Of a DNA stretch of 35,110 nucleotides, positions 15,564 to 24,233 are shown piece after piece. Position 1 is the first letter of the stretch. Every line of letters starts with the position of its first letter. A model generated the notes under the pieces. It was given only the letters and a program-made list of their open reading frames with translations, did no database searches and was not told where the DNA came from. The DNA is from Bradyrhizobium valentinum (GTDB lineage: Bacteria > Pseudomonadota > Alphaproteobacteria > Rhizobiales > Xanthobacteraceae). The stretch spans positions 1 through 35,110 of the forward strand of contig NZ_LLXX01000230.1 of the NCBI RefSeq assembly GCF_001440405.1. Direction: 5' to 3'. A program made the translations under genes and the position numbers.

Positions 15564-15785
15564 ATGCGCGTCACTATTGCCATCGTTCTGTCGGCCACGG
15601 CTTTGGCTGCGTGCACGCCTGAGAGCAACAATGACGTTACGGGCTCGGTCGACAATTGCGCGCGCAAGCTTTACAGCCAGTATAATCCCAAGGACAAGAA
15701 GCAATGCGTCGCGGTGTGCATCGCCTGCGAGCGCGGGGTGGTGACGACCTGTTCGACCGCCTGCACCCTCAAGGGCGCGATATAA
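15564..15785 (+). CDS. Small Cys-rich lipoprotein
   Basis: The 73-residue product begins with a lipoprotein signal ending in the lipobox LAAC (Cys17). The mature part has six further cysteines in the pattern NCARKL, QCVAVCIACERG and TCSTACTLKG, which suggests disulfides or metal binding. GGAG lies about nine bases before the ATG. I do not recognise a family. The gene stands alone between the secreted hypothetical protein and the convergent ABC operon; 15338-15563 shows no other gene. Confidence 0.7.
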   Translation: MRVTIAIVLSATALAACTPESNNDVTGSVDNCARKLYSQYNPKDKKQCVAVCIACERGVVTTCSTACTLKGAI

Positions 15786-15809
15786 TCGCACGCCTGCGGC
15801 ACTTCGCCA

Positions 15810-16547
15810 TCAGACGACGCCGCCGAGATAGAGCCGCTTCACGATGTCGTTGGCCTTCAATTCGTCGACCGACTGTGCGGCGACCGCGATCTCGCCGTGG
15901 ACGATGATGTAGCCGCGATCGGCGATCCGGATCGCCTGGTTGAAATTCTGCTCCGCCATCAGCACAGTCAGGCCGACGCGCTGCTTGAGTTCGCCGATCT
16001 TGGCGATGGTCTGCGACACCAAAAGCGGCGACAGCCCGACCGACGGCTCGTCGATCAGCAATAGCCGTGGCGAGGACATCAGCGCGCGCGCAATCGCCAG
16101 CATCTGCTGCTGTCCGCCGGACATCGTGCCGGCGAGCTGGTTGCGGCGCTCCTTCAAGGCCGGAAAGGTCTCGAACGCCAGCGCGAGATTCTGCTGGATG
16201 GCGCTGCGGGCCAATTTCCTGAAGGCACCGAGCATCAGGTTTTCCGTCACCGTCAATTTGGGAAACAGCCGCCGCCCCTCGGGCACCAGCGCCACGCCGA
16301 GATCGACAATCGCCTCGGCCGAAAGTCTGGTGAGATCGTGCGACCGGCCGTCGATCGTCAGCGACAGCCGGCCCCGATCCGGGCGGACCAGGCCCATGAC
16401 GCACTTCATCAGCGTGCTCTTGCCGTTGCCGTTGGTGCCGAGCAACGCAACCGTCTCGCCGGCCTCGACGTGCAGCGTGACGCCGCGCAGCGCCTTGACG
16501 GCGCCGTATCCCGCATCGAGGCCCTCGATGGCAAGGCTAAGTGCCAA
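15810..16547 (-). CDS. livF: Branched-chain-type ABC transporter ATPase (LivF)
   Basis: The 245-residue ATPase has Walker A GTNGNGKST (37-45), signature MSGGQQQ (142-148) and Walker B LLLIDEPSVGL (about 162-172), with the typical LivF N-terminal sequence. It is the last gene of a minus-strand HAAT (hydrophobic amino-acid transport) operon and overlaps the end of livG by 11 bp. In this operon the substrate is more likely an aromatic acid or related compound than leucine, because an intradiol dioxygenase is the first gene (inference). Confidence 0.88.
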   Translation of the reverse strand: MALSLAIEGLDAGYGAVKALRGVTLHVEAGETVALLGTNGNGKSTLMKCVMGLVRPDRGRLSLTIDGRSHDLTRLSAEAIVDLGVALVPEGRRLFPKLTVTENLMLGAFRKLARSAIQQNLALAFETFPALKERRNQLAGTMSGGQQQMLAIARALMSSPRLLLIDEPSVGLSPLLVSQTIAKIGELKQRVGLTVLMAEQNFNQAIRIADRGYIIVHGEIAVAAQSVDELKANDIVKRLYLGGVV

Positions 16548-17274
16548 GGTAAGCCTCCTGCACCCGCTTGTTGCCCATCACCTCAGCCGGGGCACCGATC
16601 GCGATGATTTTTCCCGCGTCGAGGCACATCACCCGTTCGGAAAAGCGCATCACCGCCTGCATGATGTGCTCGATCATGATGATGGTGATGTCCTCCTCGC
16701 CGAGGCTGATCAGGAGGTCCAGCACCTCGTCGACCTCGGATGAGGAAAGCCCCGCCATCGCCTCGTCGGAAATCAAAAGTTTCGGCCGCACCGCCATCGC
16801 GCGCGCCAGCTCCATCTTGCGCAATTCCACCTGGCTCAGCGTACCGGTTGGCGCGCTGGCCTTGGAGGCAAGGCCCATCCGCGTCAGGATCGACATCGCG
16901 ACGTCTTCCTCCGGAAGGCTCGAATCGACCTTGGCGAAGTCGAGCCCGACCATGAGGTTCTCCAGCACCGTCATGCTTTTGAACGGCCGAGGAATCTGGA
17001 AGCTGCGGGCGATGCCGCGGCGCGCGCGCAAGTGCGGCGGCAATTGGGTGATGTCCTCGCCGCAAAAAATCACGTTGCCGGTCTGCGGACGCAGCGCGCC
17101 GGAAATGCAGTTGATCAGCGTCGTCTTGCCCGAGCCGTTCGGCCCGATCAGGCCGAACCGTTCGCCTTTCCTTATATCGACGCTGATATTGTCGAGCGCG
17201 GTGAAGCCACCGAAGGTCTTGGTAATGGCCCCGACTTGCAGCAAGGGCGCGTCAGGCGCGGCTGCCGGTGTCAT
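16537..17274 (-). CDS. livG: Branched-chain-type ABC transporter ATPase (LivG), atypical signature
   Basis: ATG at 17274 gives 245 residues and overlaps the permease stop by 4 bp. Walker A is GPNGSGKTT (44-52). The ABC signature reads LSQVE (146-150) instead of LSGGQ, and Walker B is followed by SDEAMAGL (169-176), with Ala in place of the usual Pro. LivG proteins do vary at the signature (for example YGEQ), and ATPase activity is expected, but the combination is worth noting. It carries the extended LivG features RGIARSFQIPRPFKSMTVLE. It partners with LivF as a heterodimer on the cytoplasmic face. Confidence 0.88.
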   Translation of the reverse strand: MTPAAAPDAPLLQVGAITKTFGGFTALDNISVDIRKGERFGLIGPNGSGKTTLINCISGALRPQTGNVIFCGEDITQLPPHLRARRGIARSFQIPRPFKSMTVLENLMVGLDFAKVDSSLPEEDVAMSILTRMGLASKASAPTGTLSQVELRKMELARAMAVRPKLLISDEAMAGLSSSEVDEVLDLLISLGEEDITIIMIEHIMQAVMRFSERVMCLDAGKIIAIGAPAEVMGNKRVQEAYLGT

Positions 17275-18236
17275 GGCTTGCCTCCCGCGCGCAGACGATA
17301 CCGCGGCCGCAGCAGCCCGATGATGCCTTTGGGCGCGCCGACCACGAAGAGCACGAGCATGATGCCGAGCACCAGCACGTTGACTTCCGAGGAGATGGTC
17401 ACCGCGAGAAGCTGTTGCGTCGAGCCGAGCAGGATGGCGCCGAGCACCGGACCGATCCAGTGCGCGGTGCCGCCGATCAGCGCCATCGCAAGCGCCGACA
17501 CCGAGTAGCTCAGGTTGAATGCCGAGGATGGATCGGCGTATTGCAGATACATGGCGGCGGGCGCCCCGGCCGCGGAAATCAGCGCGCCCGAGATCATGCA
17601 GGCGACCAGTTTCAGCTTCAAGGTCGGCACGCCCGTGCATTCCGCCGCAAGTTCATCGTCCCTGAGCGCCTGCAGGCCGCGGCCGATCCGGGAATTCTGG
17701 ATGTAGCGCGCGATCGAGACGGCAATGACCACCAAGAGCGCCTGCACGAAGAACAGCATCTTCACATAACTGTCGAACGGCGCCATCACCGGCGGCCGCT
17801 GTATCTGGATGCCGGCCGCACCGCCGACGAACCGCCAGTTCATCACAAAGGTCTCGATGATGATCGCAAGCGCAATCGTCGCGATCGAGAAGAAGATGCC
17901 GCGCATCCGCAGGGTCAGCAGGCCAACGCCAAAACCGAGCGTCATGCCGACGACCGCGGCGGCTGCGATCTGCACCACGAGCGGCGCTCCTGTCGCCTTG
18001 AACAAGGCTACCGCCGTGTAGACGCCGACGCCGAAAAAGGCGTTGGTGCCGAAATTGACGTAACCGGCATAGCCGCCGAGGATGCTCCAGGCGACCGCGA
18101 GCGCAATGAATTGCAGGATCACGTAGCCGGCAAAGAACGGATATTCGTTGCGGACGATCTGCGTCATCGACAGCACGGCAATGAGGAAGACAGCCGCGCC
18201 GGCCCAGAAAACGATGCTGTTGCGATGCTTCGTCAT
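17271..18236 (-). CDS. livM: Branched-chain-type ABC transporter permease (LivM)
   Basis: The 321-residue inner-membrane permease shows around eight to ten hydrophobic segments and the LivM motifs GYAGYVNFGTNAFFGVGVY and GLQALRDDELAAECTGV, the latter being the EAA-like loop that docks the ATPase. It overlaps livH by 4 bp upstream and livG by 4 bp downstream, so the four cytoplasmic/membrane genes are translationally coupled. Confidence 0.9.
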   Translation of the reverse strand: MTKHRNSIVFWAGAAVFLIAVLSMTQIVRNEYPFFAGYVILQFIALAVAWSILGGYAGYVNFGTNAFFGVGVYTAVALFKATGAPLVVQIAAAAVVGMTLGFGVGLLTLRMRGIFFSIATIALAIIIETFVMNWRFVGGAAGIQIQRPPVMAPFDSYVKMLFFVQALLVVIAVSIARYIQNSRIGRGLQALRDDELAAECTGVPTLKLKLVACMISGALISAAGAPAAMYLQYADPSSAFNLSYSVSALAMALIGGTAHWIGPVLGAILLGSTQQLLAVTISSEVNVLVLGIMLVLFVVGAPKGIIGLLRPRYRLRAGGKP

Positions 18237-19108
18237 CGGCCGAGCAGACCTTGCGGCCGGACGGCGAGTACGCCGAGCAGCATCGCGAATGAAATCGCCG
18301 GCGCCCAGGAGGCGCCGAACAATGTCAGCACGATGGATTCGGCGACGCCGAGGATTATGGCCGCGATCAGCGTGCCGCTGATGCTGCCGAGCCCGGCCAT
18401 GACGACGACGCAGAAGGTCCGCCCGATATAGGCGCGGTCGAGCGTCGGCTCGACCGGGGCCACGATGATCAGGAGCGCGCCGGCGATGCCGAGCACGGCG
18501 GTGGCGATGCCGAAGGCAAATTGCTTGATGCGGACCGGATTGGCGCCCATCAGCCGCAGCGCCTCCTCGTCCTGCGCGACCGCTCGGATCGCGCGGCCCA
18601 TGAAGGTTTTCGACAGATACACGGCGAGCAGCACCGTCAGCGCCAGCGCGACCGCGAACGCAACCAGTTGCCGGATCGGTATCCGAAACTCGCCGAACCG
18701 CCAGGACTTGCCGATATAGGTCGCGGAAACCGAGCGCTGGTCGACGCCGAATTGCAGGATGATCAGCACCTCGATGATGAAGGCGATGCCGAAGAAGAAC
18801 GCGATGCCGCGGACGCCCGCGTCGCTGCCGCGCCGCTCGAAGGTCTCGTAGTAGACGCGGTAGGCGAGCAACCCGAACAGGAAGAACAGCGGCGTGATCG
18901 CAAGCCCCGCCAGCAGCGGATCGATGTCGTAGCTCTCGTTGAGCTGGTACACGCCGTAGGACGCGAGCACCAGGAAGGCCGGATGCGCGACATGGGGAAC
19001 GTCGAGCAGCCCGAACGAGACTGATAACCCGACGCTGACGGCCGCATAGAAGCAGCCGAGCAGCACCCCAAGCACCACTGCCCCAAGCAGCAGGTCCATC
19101 GAAAACAC
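18233..19108 (-). CDS. livH: Branched-chain-type ABC transporter permease (LivH)
   Basis: The 291-residue permease has about eight transmembrane segments and the LivH loop AIRAVAQDEEALRLMGANPV for ATPase contact. The C-terminal region GLGSISGTLIAAIILGVAES is typical. It follows the binding-protein gene by 42 bp and overlaps livM by 4 bp, and forms the heterodimeric channel with LivM. Confidence 0.9.
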   Translation of the reverse strand: MFSMDLLLGAVVLGVLLGCFYAAVSVGLSVSFGLLDVPHVAHPAFLVLASYGVYQLNESYDIDPLLAGLAITPLFFLFGLLAYRVYYETFERRGSDAGVRGIAFFFGIAFIIEVLIILQFGVDQRSVSATYIGKSWRFGEFRIPIRQLVAFAVALALTVLLAVYLSKTFMGRAIRAVAQDEEALRLMGANPVRIKQFAFGIATAVLGIAGALLIIVAPVEPTLDRAYIGRTFCVVVMAGLGSISGTLIAAIILGVAESIVLTLFGASWAPAISFAMLLGVLAVRPQGLLGR

Positions 19109-19150
19109 GTCAGGTCCCCCCTTGGCTCGAAGCCGGAAAAGCCACGAGGC

Positions 19151-20395
19151 CTACTTTCGGGCCGCCTCGAAGGGACTGATGAGGTCTCCAGTTTTCAGCT
19201 TCTCGGGGAACAGGATCACCTGCTTGCCGGGGGACCGGAACTGTTCGATGTCCTTGTCCTTCACGCCCCGGAATTGGGCCTGCAGCGTCGCGGTCTCCTT
19301 GCGCTCGCCATCCGCCGAAAACGCGATCGGCCCGACGATGGTCTTGTGCTCGTTCTCGCGCAGATATTTGGCGATGCCCTTCTGGTCGAGCGACTTGGTG
19401 GAATTAACCGCCGCCTCGATCATCTGGCCCATCGCATAGCCGAACGGGGCGAGATAATAGCCGAGCGGATCGACCTTGGCTTCCACGGCACGCTTTGTGT
19501 ACTTGTCGAAGAATTCTTTGGTGCCGTCGAAATACATGCTCTTTTCCGGCAGCCAGGTATTGTAGTTCACGACGCCGTTGAGCAGCGAGCCGAGGTTCGA
19601 CATGACGGCGGCGAACTGCAGGCCGACCATGCCGCCGCCGAAAATCTTGACGTCGTCGCCGATCCCGATCTCGTTCACCGCACGCAGGATGCCGGCCGAG
19701 TCAGGCGGATAGGACGCGACATAGACGATGTCGGGCTTGGCGGCCTTGAGCGCGCGGATGATGGAGGAAAACTCCACCGTGTTCGGCGGATAGACCTGGT
19801 CGAAGACGACAGGAAGGTTGCGCTTCTTGGCGACATCCCGGGCCGTCAGCGCGAGGTTTTGCGCGAATTCCTGGTCCGCCGTCAGCAGCGCCATGTTCTT
19901 GCCGCCGGCCTTCTGCGCCAGATCGAGGAACGATGCCGCCCAGCTATCGGCCGGTCCCCAGGGGGCATTGTTGAACCACATGTCGTGGCCGACCTTGCTG
20001 TTCACCTGGAACGAGAAATTGCCCATCAGCAACAGGCCGCGCTGCTTGACGAACGGCATGATCGGCGCGGTCGGCACGGTCGCGTAGGGCGCGAACAGGA
20101 GATCGACCTTGTCGACGTCGACCAGCTTGGCGTAGATCGCCGGCGTCTCCGAGGCGCTCGACTTGTCGTCATAGACGACGAGTTCGACCTTGCGGCCGAG
20201 CAGGCCGCCCTTGGCATTGATGTCGTCGCGCCAGATTTCGATGCCGAGCAGCGAAGCCTTGCCGCCGCCGGCGAGACCGCCAGTCTGCGGCATCGACATG
20301 CCGATCTTGATCGGCGGCTGCTGGGCCAATGCACTCGAGCCCTGGCCGAGCACGGCAACCGCCATCGCTCCGCCGAGAAATGTCCTGCGTTTCAT
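19151..20395 (-). CDS. ABC transporter substrate-binding protein (LivK-like)
   Basis: The 414-residue protein begins MKRRTFLGGAMAVAVLGQGS with a twin-arginine-like signal and likely cleavage after SALA (about residue 24). The mature part starts PIKIGMSMPQTGGLAGGG and contains LLGRKVELVVYDDKSSASE, the usual type-I periplasmic binding fold of HAAT systems. It supplies ligand to LivHM. Its ligand is unknown; the upstream hydroxyquinol-type dioxygenase suggests an aromatic compound rather than an amino acid. A 91-bp gap separates it from the dioxygenase gene. Confidence 0.88.
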   Translation of the reverse strand: MKRRTFLGGAMAVAVLGQGSSALAQQPPIKIGMSMPQTGGLAGGGKASLLGIEIWRDDINAKGGLLGRKVELVVYDDKSSASETPAIYAKLVDVDKVDLLFAPYATVPTAPIMPFVKQRGLLLMGNFSFQVNSKVGHDMWFNNAPWGPADSWAASFLDLAQKAGGKNMALLTADQEFAQNLALTARDVAKKRNLPVVFDQVYPPNTVEFSSIIRALKAAKPDIVYVASYPPDSAGILRAVNEIGIGDDVKIFGGGMVGLQFAAVMSNLGSLLNGVVNYNTWLPEKSMYFDGTKEFFDKYTKRAVEAKVDPLGYYLAPFGYAMGQMIEAAVNSTKSLDQKGIAKYLRENEHKTIVGPIAFSADGERKETATLQAQFRGVKDKDIEQFRSPGKQVILFPEKLKTGDLISPFEAARK

Positions 20396-20486
20396 TGATT
20401 CCCCCTCATTTGTCGTTGTTGTCAGTCATTTTTCGGCTCCGCCGGATCTCCGCCCGGTCGCTGCGAATAATTGCTGTCAGCCGGGA

Positions 20487-21428
20487 CTATCCGGCCCCAG
20501 CCGGCGCGGATTCGTTTTTGGCCGATTGTTTGATGATCGCCGACGGATCGGCGCCGACGCGCCCGCTGGTCTTGTCAGCGGCGCTTTCGCGCGACAGCCG
20601 CATGTCGAAGCGGATGCTCGGCATGCCCTTGATCGGGCATTCTGGATCGCTAGCGACCACGTCGACGGCGAGATCGCCCGACGAGCCGAACACGACATCA
20701 TCAGCCAAATGGGGATCGTCGCGCAGATAGAGCGCGGTAACGAGCTCCCGATAGCCCGACGCGCCGACCAGGAAGTGAATATGCGCCGGCCTCATGCCGT
20801 GCCGCGCCTGCGCTTTCACCATGGCGCCGACAGGTCCATCCATGGGTATCGAATAGCCGAGCGGCTTGACGGTGCGCAGCACGTAGACGCCATCCGCATC
20901 GGTTGCGAACACGCCGCGATAATCGACTGATGTCGCGCTGGCCTGAATGTCGTAGAGGCCGTCGGCGCCGGTTTGCCAGATCGAGACGGTGGCGCCAGCG
21001 ACTGGCTTGCCGCCGGCATCGGTGACGCGGCCGTAAAGCACACACTCGCTGCCGGGCTGTGGATTTTTGGCGATCGAACTGCCGGCCGCGAGCGTCGGCG
21101 TGGCCTCGCGATAGAACGGGCCGAGCAGGCTGGTATGGGTGGCTTCCTCCAGGGCGGTGGCGTCGTGCAGGCCATTGACGAGCGCCGAGAGACCGAGCGT
21201 GTCGGACAGCAGGATGAATTCCTGCCGTTCCGGCGAGCACATCTTGCCGGCGGCGGTCATGAATTCGATGCCCTTGATCCATTCCGCCGGCGTCAGATTG
21301 ACCTCGCGGGCAAAGGCATGGAGGTGCTTGACCGCCGATGCCATGATCATCTTCAGGCGCGGGTCCGGCGTTGTCGCCATCTGGTCGAGCACGGCGTCCG
21401 TGATCGTTTCCGGCGTTAACTCACGCAT
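20487..21428 (-). CDS. Intradiol ring-cleavage dioxygenase, hydroxyquinol 1,2-dioxygenase type
   Basis: The 313-residue enzyme is a non-haem Fe(III) intradiol dioxygenase. An N-terminal helical domain (1-100) precedes the catalytic beta-domain; the iron ligands are recognisable as Tyr159 (GLYDIQ), Tyr192 (GYSIP), His216 and His218 (RPAHIHF). The sequence around TGADGLYDIQ and the extended N-terminus fit hydroxyquinol or catechol 1,2-dioxygenases rather than protocatechuate 3,4-dioxygenase; I favour hydroxyquinol. It is the first gene of the ABC operon. AGGGAG about eight bases before the ATG supports the start. An inverted repeat at 21533-21574 lies upstream and may regulate it. Confidence 0.85.
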   Translation of the reverse strand: MRELTPETITDAVLDQMATTPDPRLKMIMASAVKHLHAFAREVNLTPAEWIKGIEFMTAAGKMCSPERQEFILLSDTLGLSALVNGLHDATALEEATHTSLLGPFYREATPTLAAGSSIAKNPQPGSECVLYGRVTDAGGKPVAGATVSIWQTGADGLYDIQASATSVDYRGVFATDADGVYVLRTVKPLGYSIPMDGPVGAMVKAQARHGMRPAHIHFLVGASGYRELVTALYLRDDPHLADDVVFGSSGDLAVDVVASDPECPIKGMPSIRFDMRLSRESAADKTSGRVGADPSAIIKQSAKNESAPAGAG

Positions 21429-21532
21429 GCGTCACTCCCTGACCTGGTGGCCGTTGTTCGACCTGCCGGCTGTTATTGCAGCAAGCCTAACCGCTTGTTG
21501 GGGATCAACACAAGGCGTTCGGAGGCGACGCC

Positions 21533-21574
21533 TGTGCCCCCTCATACAAATTGATACGAGCGGATGGGGGCACA
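21533..21574. promoter_or_regulatory. Inverted repeat upstream of dioxygenase/ABC operon
   Basis: TGTGCCCCC (21533-21541) and GGGGGCACA (21566-21574) are perfect inverted 9-mers about 24 bp apart, with a smaller imperfect dyad CTCATAC/ATACGAG between them. It lies 105 bp upstream of the dioxygenase start and 80 bp beyond the end of the Pro-rich gene. It could be an operator for the aromatic operon or a terminator for the upstream gene. No regulator gene is adjacent. The rest of 21429-21654 shows nothing. Confidence 0.45.
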
Positions 21575-21654
21575 TGGCTGCATACTGGCGCGTCAGAACG
21601 CGCACCGCAGCCCACGAATTTTGCGATTGCACAACTGGAGCTGTGGAAGTGGGA

Positions 21655-22005
21655 TCATTTCTCGGGGATCGGCGGCGCAACCTTCTCCGCCGGTGCCGGC
21701 GGCAGTGCGGGTTTAGCGCCCGCCTTCTGCGCGTCCGGGTCGGGGCGGGCTGGTTGCGGCGGAATATCTGATGGCCGTTGGCCGGTGGTGCCCGGCTCCG
21801 CGGGCGCGGGCGGTTTCTCTGCGGGTGGTTTTGTTTCCGCGCCCGGCGTCGATTGTGTGGGTGGCGTTGCTTGCGCGATGTGCTGGGGATCGCCCGCCAT
21901 GATCTCACTCAGCGAGATCGCCGAAATGGCCAGCCCCACCGCGATCAGCGTGGATGCCAGCAGCATATCCCGTCGGTATTCGCGTTGGCGGTCATCGGCA
22001 GGCAT
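21655..22005 (-). CDS. Single-pass membrane protein with Pro/Ala-rich tail
   Basis: From the ATG at 22005 the protein has 116 residues: a charged N-terminus (MPADDRQREYRRD), one membrane helix LLASTLIAVGLAISAISL (about 15-33), then a long low-complexity tail of Pro, Ala, Glu and Lys (PPAEKPPAPAEPG and similar) to the end. A TTG three codons upstream is in frame but less likely. Such a tail suggests a periplasm-spanning or flexible extension. No family recognised. It lies 83 bp after the WD40 gene on the same strand, separated by a hairpin. Confidence 0.65.
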   Translation of the reverse strand: MPADDRQREYRRDMLLASTLIAVGLAISAISLSEIMAGDPQHIAQATPPTQSTPGAETKPPAEKPPAPAEPGTTGQRPSDIPPQPARPDPDAQKAGAKPALPPAPAEKVAPPIPEK

Positions 22006-22056
22006 ATCGTTCAACCCACGAAATTGTTCACGGGTTCAACGGCCGGCAAGGCGCAT

Positions 22057-22072
22057 GGTTCCGCGGGGAACC
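22057..22072 (-). terminator. Hairpin after the WD40 gene
   Basis: GGTTCC pairs with GGAACC around the loop GCGG, just 16 bp past the stop of the WD40 gene. There is no T-run on the minus strand. It could mark the end of the zinc operon or simply precede the Pro-rich gene. Confidence 0.35.
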
Positions 22073-22088
22073 TGGGCCTATCCGGCGC

Positions 22089-23093
22089 CTAGAATTCCAG
22101 GATTCCGGCGTCGCCGTCCTCGGTGCCGAAGGCCAGCAGCGTGCCCTTCGCGTTCCAGGCCAGCGCCGAGACCGGCTCGCCGCCATTGCGGCGCACCAGA
22201 ATTTCCGCGCCGTCCTCGAGCCGCACGATCAGCACGGTGCCGTCGCTATAGCCTGCGGCCATGATGTCCTGCTTCGGATGACAGGCGACCATGGAGACGC
22301 GCGCCTGTAACGGCGCCAGCATCGCGGGCTCCTTGCCCATCGGGCCGTCCTTGCTGGCGAACGGCCAGATGATCACGGTATCCGCGCCCGACGTGGCGAG
22401 CCCCTTGCCGCCCGCGCTCCATGACATCGAGCGGACGCGGCCGGGATAGCCGCTCATCCGCATATGCCTGTTATCTGCGAGCCGCCAGCCGTGCAGCGCC
22501 GGCTCGTGCATGGCGGTGACGAGGAATTTGTTATCGGGGCTGAAGGTCACCGCAAGGTGCGAGCCGGCCCATTCCAGAAATTCGGGCTTCGCGGCCATGT
22601 TGGGAAACCACAACGTCACGCCGTTGTAGTGGGCAACCGCCACGCGCAAGCCCTTCGGCGCAAACGCCAGCCCGCCGACGGTCGAGGGCGCATCGAAACT
22701 TTTCTCCTCGCCTTTGCCGCTGCGGACATAGGCCGTCTTGCCAGCCGACCAGGCAAACGCGCCATCGGGATGCAGCGCGACATTGTCAATCCAGCGCCGC
22801 TTTGCGTCGGTGGCGAGCACCGACGTTTCGCCCTTGGCATTTAACGCAATGACCTTGCCGTCATCGCCGCCCGTGACGACGCGCTGGCCATCGGACGCCG
22901 TGCAAAGGTTGGCGCCGCTATGCACGTCTACATGGGATACTTCGCCGTTGGCATCGGCCAACGCGACTTTTTCCTCGGCGCATACGAAGGCCGCGCGATC
23001 GCCGAGGAAGTGCACGTCGGCAATCGGAGCGCCGACCGCGACGGACTTCACGCGATCGGTCAGGGATGCAATGGTGAGCTGTTCGGAAGACAT
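22089..23093 (-). CDS. WD40-repeat beta-propeller protein, last gene of zinc operon
   Basis: From ATG 23093 the protein has 334 residues (an in-frame TTG at 23123 would overlap the GTPase gene). WD-type blades are visible as repeated HPDG/SPDN/AGGK-type turns followed by VTLWF, LHGWRL, VIIWPF and VLIVRL strands; about six or seven blades fill the whole protein. There is no signal peptide or membrane segment, so it should be cytoplasmic and act as a scaffold. It starts 19 bp after the CobW-type GTPase stop and belongs to the same transcript. A link to metal delivery follows from context only; I do not know a demonstrated function. Confidence 0.8.
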   Translation of the reverse strand: MSSEQLTIASLTDRVKSVAVGAPIADVHFLGDRAAFVCAEEKVALADANGEVSHVDVHSGANLCTASDGQRVVTGGDDGKVIALNAKGETSVLATDAKRRWIDNVALHPDGAFAWSAGKTAYVRSGKGEEKSFDAPSTVGGLAFAPKGLRVAVAHYNGVTLWFPNMAAKPEFLEWAGSHLAVTFSPDNKFLVTAMHEPALHGWRLADNRHMRMSGYPGRVRSMSWSAGGKGLATSGADTVIIWPFASKDGPMGKEPAMLAPLQARVSMVACHPKQDIMAAGYSDGTVLIVRLEDGAEILVRRNGGEPVSALAWNAKGTLLAFGTEDGDAGILEF

Positions 23094-23112
23094 GATTTCG
23101 ATCTTCTTCGCC

Positions 23113-24180
23113 TCACGCAACAATGCAGCTTTCGAAACCTTCGCGGATGGTTTGCTCCGGCAGTTCGCGCCCGATAAAGACGACGCGGCTTTCGCGCCGC
23201 TCGCCTTCCTTCCACTTCCGCTGATGATCGCCTTCCAGCATCATGTGCACGCCCTGGAACACGTAGCGGTCATCATCGTCGGTGAAGGCGAGAATGCCTT
23301 TCGAGCGCAGGATCTTCTGCCCCTCGGTGGCGACGAGGTTCTGCAGCCACGGCATGAATATGGTCGGGTCGAGCGGTTTGTCCGATCGCAGCGACAGCGA
23401 TTGCATTTCCTCGTCGTGGTAATGCTTCAGGCCGCCATGGCTGTGGCTGTGATCGTGGTGATGGTCATGGCCGTGATGGTCATGGCCGTGATGATCATGG
23501 TCGTGGTGATGATGATCGTCCCCCGCATCGAGGAATTCCGGCTCGATCTCCAGAATGCGATCGAGGTCGAACGCGCCGCGCTCCAGCACGTCAGACAGCG
23601 CCACCTTGCAGCGCTCGGTGCGATGCAGCTTTGCGTAAGGATTGATGCCGCGGATGCGGGCCTCGACTTCGGCCAGTTCCGGCTTGGAGACGAGGTCGGT
23701 CTTGTTCAGCACGATCACGTCGGCGAACGCGATCTGGTTCTTGGCCTCAGGCGCGTCCTTCAGGCGGTCGCTCAGCCACTTGGCGTCGGCGACGGTTACG
23801 ACCGCGTCGAGCCGCGCATTCTTTTGCACGTCCTCGTCGACGAAGAAAGTCTGCGCCACCGGCGCCGGATCGGCGAGCCCCGTGGTCTCGACGATGATGG
23901 CGTCGAACTTGCCTTTGCGCTTCATCAGGCCGTCCAGGATGCGCACGAGGTCGCCGCGCACGGTGCAGCAGACGCAGCCATTGTTCATCTCGAACACTTC
24001 TTCGTCGGCGCCGATGATCAGGTCGTTGTCGATGCCGATCTCGCCGAATTCGTTGACGATGACGGCGTATTTCTTGCCGTGGTTTTCCGACAGGATGCGG
24101 TTGAGCAGCGTGGTCTTGCCGGCGCCGAGATAGCCCGTCAGCACGGTCACTGGAATTTTTTGGGACGAAAGTTCAGACAT
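23113..24180 (-). CDS. CobW/COG0523 family GTPase with His-rich stretch (zinc chaperone type)
   Basis: ATG 24180 is preceded by GGAG and gives 355 residues; an extension to 24216 lacks support. The G domain shows Walker A GYLGAGKTT (16-24), the metal-binding CVCC (69-72) of the CxCC type and NKTD (159-162). A His/Asp-rich tract covers 223-248, followed by the CobW C-terminal domain ending with the VFQGVHMMLEGD segment. This subgroup (ZigA/ZNG1-like) hydrolyses GTP to transfer zinc to client proteins and is often controlled by Zur. Here it follows the ABC binding-protein gene by 53 bp. Specificity for zinc rather than cobalt is inferred from neighbours. Confidence 0.88.
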   Translation of the reverse strand: MSELSSQKIPVTVLTGYLGAGKTTLLNRILSENHGKKYAVIVNEFGEIGIDNDLIIGADEEVFEMNNGCVCCTVRGDLVRILDGLMKRKGKFDAIIVETTGLADPAPVAQTFFVDEDVQKNARLDAVVTVADAKWLSDRLKDAPEAKNQIAFADVIVLNKTDLVSKPELAEVEARIRGINPYAKLHRTERCKVALSDVLERGAFDLDRILEIEPEFLDAGDDHHHHDHDHHGHDHHGHDHHHDHSHSHGGLKHYHDEEMQSLSLRSDKPLDPTIFMPWLQNLVATEGQKILRSKGILAFTDDDDRYVFQGVHMMLEGDHQRKWKEGERRESRVVFIGRELPEQTIREGFESCIVA

Positions 24181-24233
24181 AATGGCTCCGGAACGGAATA
24201 TGGCGCGCACCGGCAAGCAGGGAGGCCCCTGCC

